Shown: positions 36,452 through 42,952 of the stretch, piece after piece | Numbering within the stretch: position 1 is the first letter of the stretch | Layout: each line of letters begins with the position of its first letter | Origin: Gallionella sp. | Lineage (GTDB): Bacteria > Pseudomonadota > Gammaproteobacteria > Burkholderiales > Gallionellaceae | DNA: 64,000 nucleotides | Assembly: GCA_023229845.1 (NCBI GenBank) | Contig: JALNYK010000013.1 | Span: 14,628-78,627 of the forward strand | Reading direction: 5' to 3' | Made by a program: the position numbers and the translations under genes | The notes under the pieces: generated by a model | Databases searched by the model: none | Seen by the model: only the letters and a program-made list of their open reading frames with translations | Told to the model about the DNA's origin: nothing

Positions 36452-36949
36452 ATGCAATATTCCGCCGCCACCGCCCAAGAGCGCAAGGACGCGCAAGCGC
36501 CCCACAACCTGTACATCGTCGGACTGTTCCTGTTCGACCTGTTCATGACCCCGGCGGTGATCGGCCTGAAGATAGGCATGATAGGCCTGCTGATCCCGCT
36601 GGCCTTCTCCGGGGCGCTGATCGCCTACATCTGGCTGCGCGGTCGCAGCAGCGCGCTGCCGTGGTTCGTCGCCGCGCACTGGAAGTTCGCGTTCGCGCGC
36701 TGCAAGGTGCTGATGCTGGGTTATGCGCTCACCGCGGCGCTGGTTCTTGTCGCCTGGCTGCTCAGCAGCATCTCGGACGACCACAACATGAGCGCCATCC
36801 TGTGGACCGCGATGACGCGCATCGCGCTGATGCCGACGCTGATTACGGTGATGATCACCGCGGTGCTGGAATTCAGCGCTACCGCACAGGCCGTCAAGGG
36901 AGAGGTGCCGGATAAGATCGCCGCCGCATTCCCGCCGCCGGCCGTCTGA
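36452..36949 (+). CDS. Hypothetical four-helix membrane protein
   Basis: It has 165 residues and about four membrane segments (LYIVGLFLFDLFMTPAVIG, GLLIPLAFSGALIAYIWL, ALTAALVLVAWLLSSI, LMPTLITVMITAVLEFSA). I do not recognise the family, but its tight spacing after the BPSS1780-like gene supports a real, co-transcribed gene. It is followed by the 308-base repeat-bearing gap. Confidence 0.7.
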   Translation: MQYSAATAQERKDAQAPHNLYIVGLFLFDLFMTPAVIGLKIGMIGLLIPLAFSGALIAYIWLRGRSSALPWFVAAHWKFAFARCKVLMLGYALTAALVLVAWLLSSISDDHNMSAILWTAMTRIALMPTLITVMITAVLEFSATAQAVKGEVPDKIAAAFPPPAV

Positions 36950-36964
36950 AAACTACTGATGAAA

Positions 36965-37020
36965 CAACTAGCCATTCGACTAGGCCGTCAAAATACAACG
37001 GCCAAGTCGCTGGTTATGCG
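36965..37020. mobile_element. 60-bp imperfect-palindrome element, copy B
   Basis: It is inverted relative to copy A. Read on the minus strand it starts ATAACCAGCGACTTGGCC and ends CGAATGGCTAGTTGTTTCATC, again 60 bases when the last four (36961-36964) are counted. The central stem differs from copy A on both sides at once (CCGT...ACGG for CTGGC...GCCAG), so pairing is kept. Confidence 0.8.
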
Positions 37021-37149
37021 GTGGTCATCTGCGGCGTTGCGCGGTGTTGGTTGCGGCATAACGCGTTTCACGCATTAGCCTTCACCGCAACTTCGTTGTC
37101 GGAATCCGGGGTCGCAAGGCGACAGACTGTGAGTACATTCCGGTTCCTG
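37021..37149. other. Noncoding spacer between elements B and C
   Basis: The 308-base gap 36950-37257 holds elements B and C in inverted orientation around this 129-base core. I see no credible gene here. Small inverted stretches occur (GGTCGCAAGGCGAC), and GGAATCCGGGG and ACATTCCGG hint at decayed ATTCCGG repeat pieces. Confidence 0.5.
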
Positions 37150-37203
37150 CGCTGACCAGCGACTTGGCTGGTGTTGTTTGCCAGCTTAGTCGATTGGCCA
37201 TGC
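37150..37203. mobile_element. 60-bp imperfect-palindrome element, copy C
   Basis: It is in the same orientation as copy A (GACCAGCGACTTGGCTGG, a TGTTGTTTG loop, CCAGCTTAGTCGATTGGCC). It matches copy A closely up to GATTGGCC, then differs, so the right end is diverged or lost. Confidence 0.75.
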
Positions 37204-37257
37204 AAAGCTCCGTGCGCCTTGCAGCTGACCATCCTCGCTACGTTTTTTGAGTGTTGG

Positions 37258-37842
37258 TCAGTATTCCAGCGCCCGCCAGTCGGAGAAGGTCGCGGCTTGC
37301 CCGCGATGGTTCCCGGCTTCGTCTATCAGGTTCCACACCGTCGCCGCTTCGATCATGAAGCGCTTGCCGCTGGCGGCGATGCGCACGCCGGAGTAGTCGT
37401 CTACATAGCCCCGCCGTGTCACCCGCTCCAGCAGCCGGGCGCGCGTGTCTCGTTCCAGCGGTTCGGCGGAATAGCGTGACGGCAGCTGCGTGAAATCCTC
37501 GAAGCTCATCTCGAACAGTTCCAGCGCGAGGCGGTTGCCGTAGAAGAACACCGGATCGTCCTCCGCACCGTGGGCGACAATCGCGCGGGGGGCTTGCCAC
37601 AGCGCGTGGCGCAATGCGGCATCTTGCGCACTATCCCCTCCCCCTTGCAGGGGGAGGGTTAGGGTGGGGGTAGAAGCTTGGCGGTCTTCTTGAACCTCTA
37701 CCCTCATCCCACCCTTCCCCCTGCAAGGGGGAAGGAGTAAGTGTTCGTCGAGCAATTCCTTGCCCGTCAGCCGCCGATAACTATCGACAATCAGCCGCAG
37801 CCGTTCGTCCGGTACCGCATCACGCGGCAGTGAGCTTGGCAT
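37258..37842 (-). CDS. MEKHLA domain-containing protein
   Basis: The MEKHLA domain is a PAS-like sensor module. The match is strong in the C-terminal two thirds (LWQAPRAIVAHGAEDDPVFF, then YGNRLALELFEMSFEDF, LPSRYSAEP, VDDYSGVRIAASG). I choose ATG 37842, which overlaps the end of uvrD by 23 bases and starts MPSSLPRDAVPDERL. Residues about 36-70 of 194 (PPCRGKGGMRVEVQEDRQAS, TPTLTLPLQGGG) are not family-like: they are encoded by an inverted-repeat insertion (37636-37735) that keeps the frame. Whether the protein still folds is unclear, since the insertion falls in the N-terminal linker. Confidence 0.82.
   Translation of the reverse strand: MPSSLPRDAVPDERLRLIVDSYRRLTGKELLDEHLLLPPCRGKGGMRVEVQEDRQASTPTLTLPLQGGGDSAQDAALRHALWQAPRAIVAHGAEDDPVFFYGNRLALELFEMSFEDFTQLPSRYSAEPLERDTRARLLERVTRRGYVDDYSGVRIAASGKRFMIEAATVWNLIDEAGNHRGQAATFSDWRALEY
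37636..37735. repeat. 100-bp inverted-repeat element inside the MEKHLA gene
   Basis: The left part CCCTCCCCCTTGCAGGGGG and the right part CCTTCCCCCTGCAAGGGGG each form a palindrome, and the flanking AGGGTGGGGGTAG and CTACCCTCATCCCACCC segments are roughly inverse copies. It is translated in frame. A related CCCTCTCCCGCTTGCGGG unit lies at 59184-59278. Confidence 0.85.
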
Positions 37843-39976
37843 ATTCCAGCGCCAGCCACTTGCTGCCGGCATGCTTGAAGTTGACCTGCACGCGCGCATC
37901 CGCGCCGCCGCCCTCGACGCCGGTGACCACGCCCTCGCCGAATTTCTGGTGGAACACGCGCTGGCCGATGCGCCATATACCAGCGTCAGCCCTTGCGGGT
38001 GCGGGAGCCGCGCCGAACGAGGCGTCGGCGCTCGGTGGCAAATAGGAATCGAAGCTCTTGCGCGCGACGAAGCGCGGCGACAGCCAGTGCAGCAACTCGT
38101 CCGGCAGCTCGCGCAAGAAGCTCGACACCATGCCGTAGCTGACCTTGCCGTGCAGCATGCGGCTCTGCGCGAAAGTCAGGTACAGGCGGCGTCTGGCGCG
38201 GGTGATCGCGACGTACATCAGGCGGCGCTCTTCGTCGAGTCCGCCGTCGACGTTCTGGCTGTTCTGGTGCGGGAACAAACCTTCTTCGAGGCCGGTGATG
38301 AACACCGTGTGGAACTCCAGCCCCTTGGAGGCATGCACCGTCATCAGGTGCAGCGCGTCGTCTTGATCGCCGGCCTGATGTTCGCCCGCTTCCAGCGAGG
38401 CATGGGTAAGGAACGCGGTGAGGCTGTCGTCCTCGTTTTCGTGCACGAACATCGTCGCCGAGTTGATGAGTTCGTTCAGGTTCTCCAGCCGCTCTTCGGC
38501 CTCGCGCTTCTTCGCGCCGGTCTCGTTTTTGAAATGCTCGGCCAGCCCGCTGTGCTCCAGCACATGGTCGATGATTTCCGGCAGCGGCAGATCTTTCGTC
38601 GCACTGCGCAGCGATTCGATCAGCGCGACGAAAGCCGACACCTTGCCGCCCGCGCGCGCCGCCGCATCCCACAGCGTGGTCGAATTCATCTTCGCCGCTT
38701 CCTGCAACTGCTCGATGCTGCGCGCGCCTATGCCGCGCGTGGGGAAGTTGATGATGCGCAGCAGCGCGTTGTCGTCGTCGGTGTTCTCCATCAGCCGCAG
38801 GTAGGCCAGCGCGTGCTTGATCTCCTGCCGCTCGAAGAAGCGCAGGCCGCCGTACACGCGGTACGACAAGCCCGCCGACACCAGCGCATGTTCCAGCACG
38901 CGCGACTGCGCGTTGGAGCGGTACAGCAGCGCGATCTCCTTCAGGTTCACGCCTTCGCGATGGAGCTGCTTGATCTCGTCGACGATGAAGCCGGCCTCGT
39001 CGACATCCCTCGCCGCCTCGTACACGCGCAGCTGCTCGCCGCCGCTCTCCGAGGTCCACAGGTTCTTGCCGAGGCGGTTGCGGTTGTTGCTGATCAGCGC
39101 GTTCGCCGCATCGAGGATGTTGCCGTGCGAGCGGTAGTTCTGCTCCAGCTTGATGACGCTCTCGACATGGAAGTCGCGCAGCAGGTCTTGCATATTGCCG
39201 ACGTTCGCGCCGCGGAAGGCATAGATCGACTGGTCGTCGTCGCCGACAGCGAACAAGGCGTTGCTGCGCCCGGCGAGCAGCTTCAGCCAGCGGTATTGCA
39301 GCGGGCTGGTGTCCTGGAACTCGTCCACGAGGATGTGCTTGAAGCGATCCTGGTAATGCTCCCGCAGCGCGGCGTTGCGCGACAGCAGTTCGTAGCAGCG
39401 CAGTAGGAGCTCGGAGAAATCCACCACGCCCTCGCGCTGGCATTGCGCGTCGTACTCGGCGAACACCTCGACCTTGCGCCGCGTGTAGGGATCGTAGGCC
39501 TCCACCTCGTGCGCGCGCAGCCCCTGTTCCTTGTTAGAGCTGATGAAGTTCGCCATCTCGCGCGGCGGATATTTCTCGTCGTCCACGTTCATCGATTTCA
39601 TCAGCCGCTTGATCGCCGAGAGCTGGTCGCCGGAATCGAGGATCTGGAAGGTCTGCGGCAAATTCGCCTCGCGGTGATGGGCGCGCAGCATGCGGTTGCA
39701 CAGCCCGTGGAAGGTGCCTATCCACATACCGCGCGTGTTGATCGGCAGCATCGCCGACAGCCGCGTCACCATCTCCTTCGCCGCCTTGTTGGTGAACGTC
39801 ACCGCGAGCACGCCGTGCGGCGAAACCTGCCCGGTGTTGATGAGGTAAGCGATGCGCGTCGTCAGCACGCGCGTCTTGCCGCTGCCCGCGCCCGCGAGAA
39901 TCAGGGCGGACTGGGCGGGGAGTTCGACGGCGGCGCGTTGTTCGGGATTGAGACCGGAAAGCAGGTGGGAATTCAT
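37820..39976 (-). CDS. uvrD: DNA helicase II (UvrD)
   Basis: This is a superfamily 1 3'-5' helicase for mismatch and excision repair, 718 residues. Helicase motifs: the ATP loop AGAGSGKTRVLTTR, TFTNKAAKEM (motif Ia), HILVDEFQDTS (motif II), VGDDDQSIYAFRGA (motif III), LEQNYRS (motif IV), VHASKGLEFHTVF (motif V) and VAITRARRRLYL (motif VI). The C-terminal tail (RVFHQKFGEG, VNFKHAGSKWLALEY) is of the UvrD kind that contacts RNA polymerase and favours UvrD over Rep. The MEKHLA gene overlaps its 3' end. Confidence 0.94.
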   Translation of the reverse strand: MNSHLLSGLNPEQRAAVELPAQSALILAGAGSGKTRVLTTRIAYLINTGQVSPHGVLAVTFTNKAAKEMVTRLSAMLPINTRGMWIGTFHGLCNRMLRAHHREANLPQTFQILDSGDQLSAIKRLMKSMNVDDEKYPPREMANFISSNKEQGLRAHEVEAYDPYTRRKVEVFAEYDAQCQREGVVDFSELLLRCYELLSRNAALREHYQDRFKHILVDEFQDTSPLQYRWLKLLAGRSNALFAVGDDDQSIYAFRGANVGNMQDLLRDFHVESVIKLEQNYRSHGNILDAANALISNNRNRLGKNLWTSESGGEQLRVYEAARDVDEAGFIVDEIKQLHREGVNLKEIALLYRSNAQSRVLEHALVSAGLSYRVYGGLRFFERQEIKHALAYLRLMENTDDDNALLRIINFPTRGIGARSIEQLQEAAKMNSTTLWDAAARAGGKVSAFVALIESLRSATKDLPLPEIIDHVLEHSGLAEHFKNETGAKKREAEERLENLNELINSATMFVHENEDDSLTAFLTHASLEAGEHQAGDQDDALHLMTVHASKGLEFHTVFITGLEEGLFPHQNSQNVDGGLDEERRLMYVAITRARRRLYLTFAQSRMLHGKVSYGMVSSFLRELPDELLHWLSPRFVARKSFDSYLPPSADASFGAAPAPARADAGIWRIGQRVFHQKFGEGVVTGVEGGGADARVQVNFKHAGSKWLALEYAKLTAA

Positions 39977-40053
39977 GGCCGGATTATCCCACAGAAGCTA
40001 AATATCCCCGACGCATCGGGAAGGAGGCAGAGAGTACAAACAGATGCGCACAT

Positions 40054-40893
40054 TTATTTTTTCGCGATGTTTTTATGTTTCGAGGGCGGCAAATAATTCT
40101 CACCGTTCACGATCTTCTTGCCGGTTTTCGTTTCCAGCTCCAGACGTGCCTTTCGGGCAATGCCGCCACCGGTCTTCGCGGCTTCCTCGTTCTCGCTCAT
40201 GCCCGTAGCATCGACACTCTCGGCGATCTGGCGCGTGGACAATTCCGCCAGTGCGGTGAAGATCAGTTCCGCCTCGCTCATGTGGTCGCGCAGGTTCTGC
40301 GTTTGCAGCCCCTTCATCTCCTTGTGCGCCTTTACGCTCACGTCGGCCCATTCCTGATGGATGATGTTGGTGAGTATGGCGAATTCCTTGCCCTGTTTGA
40401 TATCGTGATTCGCCCAGTAATCGGTCAGCTTGTTGCGCGTCTCCTGCCCGGTCATGCGCTGCTGTATCCACTTCTCGTTGCGCCCGTGCTTCTGCCAGGT
40501 CTCGCGGGCGCGTTCCAGCGACAGCGCCGGATCGGCGATCTCCTGCATGCGCTCGTAGCCCACCTTCGCCAGCCACAGCTTGATCGGCTCCGCCTTCGGG
40601 CTGGGCACGGACTGCACCAGCCGCAATAGCGTTTCGGCGGTGGCGACATCGGTGAGGTAATTCTTGCCGTCGGCAGCGGGCAATTTCAGTCGGTGACAAT
40701 TTGTCACCGACTCGCTGCCTTCCTTGCTCAACCGTTCTTTCAACTTGTTCCAGTACTTGCGTGCCGTCTGATAATTCGGCTGCTGCGTCAACACCTGCAC
40801 GATGTCCACCACCGAAAACCACCATGTCTCGGTCGCCTCGTCATACGTGCGACGAATTTCGTGTTCTTCGAAGATGGCTGGCTGTGGCTTCAT
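40054..40893 (-). CDS. Bro-N domain (phage antirepressor-like) protein
   Basis: It has 279 residues. The N-terminal Bro-N DNA-binding domain is visible in IRRTYDEATETWWFSVVDI and QTARKYWNKLKERL. The rest is a helical region (SLERARETWQKHGRNEKWIQ, MTGQETRNKLTDYWANHDI). Such proteins are usually carried by phages or mobile elements, but no other phage gene lies here. I choose ATG 40893 because CAGGAG lies upstream; the longer frame to 41031 has no support. It is flanked by uvrD and slyX. Its role is unknown. Confidence 0.78.
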   Translation of the reverse strand: MKPQPAIFEEHEIRRTYDEATETWWFSVVDIVQVLTQQPNYQTARKYWNKLKERLSKEGSESVTNCHRLKLPAADGKNYLTDVATAETLLRLVQSVPSPKAEPIKLWLAKVGYERMQEIADPALSLERARETWQKHGRNEKWIQQRMTGQETRNKLTDYWANHDIKQGKEFAILTNIIHQEWADVSVKAHKEMKGLQTQNLRDHMSEAELIFTALAELSTRQIAESVDATGMSENEEAAKTGGGIARKARLELETKTGKKIVNGENYLPPSKHKNIAKK

Positions 40894-41065
40894 GGATAAA
40901 CTCCTGATTTTGCGGGATAGGCAAAATGACAGACGCATCATAGAGAACGAACGTTCTGGCGTCAATCGGATGCACTGATGACGCGGCTCCCCCGGGCATG
41001 AATGCCGGCCCCGCGCTAAAATGGCCGCCATCCCCCGGTCAGCCGCCGAAACTCAGGATCGCCTC

Positions 41066-41272
41066 ATGATAGAAGAACGTCTAATAAACATCGAAATAAA
41101 AATCGCCTTTCAGGAAGATCTGATCGAGGAACTGAACAAAACGATCTATCAGCAGCAGCAAAAGCTGGAGCGGCTCGAAGCGGTTTGCAGATCGCTGGCA
41201 GGGCACATCGAGTCCCTGACGGCGGCAAAGGATGGAGGCATGCCCGCAAACGAAAGGCCGCCGCATTATTGA
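41066..41272 (+). CDS. slyX: SlyX family protein
   Basis: It is a small coiled-coil protein of 68 residues (MIEERLINIEIKIAFQEDL, IEELNKTIYQQQQKLERLE), followed by a polar tail. The size and the IEIKIAFQEDLIEELN pattern fit SlyX, whose function is not known. The ATG at 41066 has AGGA upstream. Confidence 0.82.
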   Translation: MIEERLINIEIKIAFQEDLIEELNKTIYQQQQKLERLEAVCRSLAGHIESLTAAKDGGMPANERPPHY

Positions 41273-41313
41273 CGTGCGGCCCTCCGCCCCTCCGCCCGGA
41301 GCCGCCTGCTTAC

Positions 41314-41787
41314 ATGAAGAACACAGCTATGCTGAACAAACTAAGCGATTTTCTATCCTCTATCATTGCCCCCGCCAATGGCGAGAGCAGCCTCGAACAC
41401 TCGCTGCAACTGGCCACTGCCGTGCTGCTGATCGAAGTGATGCGCTCGGATGCCGAAAGCACCGACGAAGAACAGGCCGCCATCCTGAATATCCTCAAGG
41501 GACGGTTTCAGTTGGCGGATGCTGAAGTGGCGCAACTCGCCGAACTGGGCCGACAGACGGCACAGGCCGCCAATGACCTGCACCAGTTCACCTCCCTCAT
41601 TAACCGCGAGTTGGCATTGCCGGAAAAGATCCGCATCATCGAATACATGTGGCAAGTCGCCTATGCCGACGGGCAGATCAGCGCCCATGAAAACCATCTA
41701 ATGCGCAGGATGGCCGACCTGCTCCACATCTCCCACGGCGACTATGTTGCCGCCAAGATGCGCGCCAGGCCTGCCGAGCTGAAATAA
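41314..41787 (+). CDS. TerB-like family protein
   Basis: It is an all-helical protein of 157 residues with the TerB metal-binding pattern: LLIEVMRSDAESTDEEQAAI near residue 40, and the second half-site YADGQISAHENHLMRRMADL. Stand-alone TerB-like proteins are common and not proof of tellurite resistance; no other ter gene is present. Start: ATG 41314, or ATG 41329, since no strong ribosome site separates the two. It is convergent with prkB, with a terminator in between. Confidence 0.82.
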   Translation: MKNTAMLNKLSDFLSSIIAPANGESSLEHSLQLATAVLLIEVMRSDAESTDEEQAAILNILKGRFQLADAEVAQLAELGRQTAQAANDLHQFTSLINRELALPEKIRIIEYMWQVAYADGQISAHENHLMRRMADLLHISHGDYVAAKMRARPAELK

Positions 41788-41835
41788 ATCGGGGGCGGCT
41801 GCGCTGATTTATTTCGGCATGGCCTTCCGGTCGCT

Positions 41836-41870
41836 CAAAACAAAACGGGGAAGCGTCGCCGCTTCCCCGT
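41836..41870 (-). terminator. Intrinsic terminator of the phosphoribulokinase gene
   Basis: On the minus strand ACGGGGAAGCG pairs with CGCTTCCCCGT around a short loop and is followed by TTTTGTTTTG. It lies 41 bases after the prkB stop and separates prkB from the convergent TerB-like gene. Confidence 0.85.
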
Positions 41871-41910
41871 CTCTCTGGATGCCGGATCGAGTCCGGCATG
41901 ACAGTCTTGC

Positions 41911-42807
41911 TTACTTCTTCTTGTTCTGAATCATGTCGTGCATGATCGGCGCGAGGATGATTTCCATCGCGTGGCTCATCTTGCCGCCGGGCACGACCAG
42001 GGTGTTGGCGCGGGACATGAAGGAGTTCGGGATCATGTTCAGCATGTACGGGAAGTCCACGCCCTTGGGCTCGCGGAAGCGGATCACGACGAAGCTTTCG
42101 TCCGGCGTCGGGATGTCGCGGGCGATGAACGGGTTGGAGGTGTCCACGGTCGCGACGCGCTGGAAGTTGATGTCGGTGCGCGAGAACTGTGGGGTGATGT
42201 ATTTGATGTAGTCCGGCATGCGACGCATGATGGTGTCCACGGTCGCCTCGGCGGAATAGCCGCGCTCGGCCTTGTCGCGATGGATCTTCTGGATCCACTC
42301 CAGGTTGACCACCGGCACGACGCCGATGCCCAGATCCACGTGACGGCCGGCGTCGACGCCCTTGGCTTCGTCCTTGGCCAGGCCGTGCAGGCCTTCGTAG
42401 AACAGCAGGTCGGTGCAGGCTTCGATGTCTTCCCAGGGGGTGAACACGCCGGCCTTCAGGTCGGTCAGGTTGAAGTGCTTGTTGTGCTGGTCGGCTTCGA
42501 CATCACTATGCACGTAGTAGCGGCGCTTGCACATGCCGGTTTCGCCGTAGGTCTTGAACATTTCTTCGATCTTGTCGAAGTGGTTTGCCTCCGGGCCGAA
42601 ATGGCTGAACGAGTGATTGCCGTTCTTGGTGGCTTCGGCCGCGGCTGCGCGGAACGCCATGCGATCCAGGCTGTGCAGGCTGTCGCCTTCGACGACGGCG
42701 GCCTTGATGCTCTCGCGGCGGAAGATGTTCTCGAATGCGCGCTTGACGGTGGTGGTGCCTGCGCCGGACGAACCGGTGACGGCGATAACGGGGTGCTTGT
42801 GGGACAT
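41911..42807 (-). CDS. prkB: Phosphoribulokinase
   Basis: It makes ribulose 1,5-bisphosphate from ribulose 5-phosphate and ATP, the reaction specific to the Calvin cycle (also called cbbP). The 298 residues match the octameric proteobacterial class: P-loop GSSGAGTTT at about 12-20, VVEGDSLHSLDR, HFGPEANHFDKIEEMF, DLLFYEGLHGL and VVPVVNLEWIQKI. GGAGAG stands six bases before the ATG. No RuBisCO or other cbb gene is in the window, so this copy is separate from any cbb operon here. Its presence is the best metabolic clue to autotrophy. Confidence 0.96.
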   Translation of the reverse strand: MSHKHPVIAVTGSSGAGTTTVKRAFENIFRRESIKAAVVEGDSLHSLDRMAFRAAAAEATKNGNHSFSHFGPEANHFDKIEEMFKTYGETGMCKRRYYVHSDVEADQHNKHFNLTDLKAGVFTPWEDIEACTDLLFYEGLHGLAKDEAKGVDAGRHVDLGIGVVPVVNLEWIQKIHRDKAERGYSAEATVDTIMRRMPDYIKYITPQFSRTDINFQRVATVDTSNPFIARDIPTPDESFVVIRFREPKGVDFPYMLNMIPNSFMSRANTLVVPGGKMSHAMEIILAPIMHDMIQNKKK

Positions 42808-42862
42808 GACTTTCTCTCCAGTGTTAATTATTAATAATAAGAATTAAAAATTTTGAGGCGCG

Positions 42863-42870
42863 ATTCTATA
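42863..42870 (-). promoter_or_regulatory. Possible -10 box of prkB
   Basis: TATAGAAT on the minus strand lies about 55 bases upstream of the prkB start. No good -35 box is visible, so an activator may be needed, as is usual for Calvin cycle genes. Assignment is tentative. Confidence 0.35.
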
Positions 42871-42909
42871 CCAGAATTCACCCGGCGCGCATCCGGGGCT
42901 TCGGCCCGC

Positions 42910-42915
42910 TATAAT
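42910..42915 (+). promoter_or_regulatory. Possible -10 box of leuS
   Basis: A perfect TATAAT hexamer lies 38 bases before the leuS start. The -35 region (around 42887-42892) does not resemble TTGACA. Confidence 0.4.
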
Positions 42916-42952
42916 GCCGCATTCCGAAAATCAGGCAGTCAATCAACGTCAC

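Noticed and set aside
41314..41787. Tellurite resistance operon
   Set aside because: Only a lone TerB-like protein is present; no terC, terD or terZ genes.
41914..42834. Plus-strand frame opposite prkB
   Set aside because: It is a shadow of the well-supported phosphoribulokinase gene.
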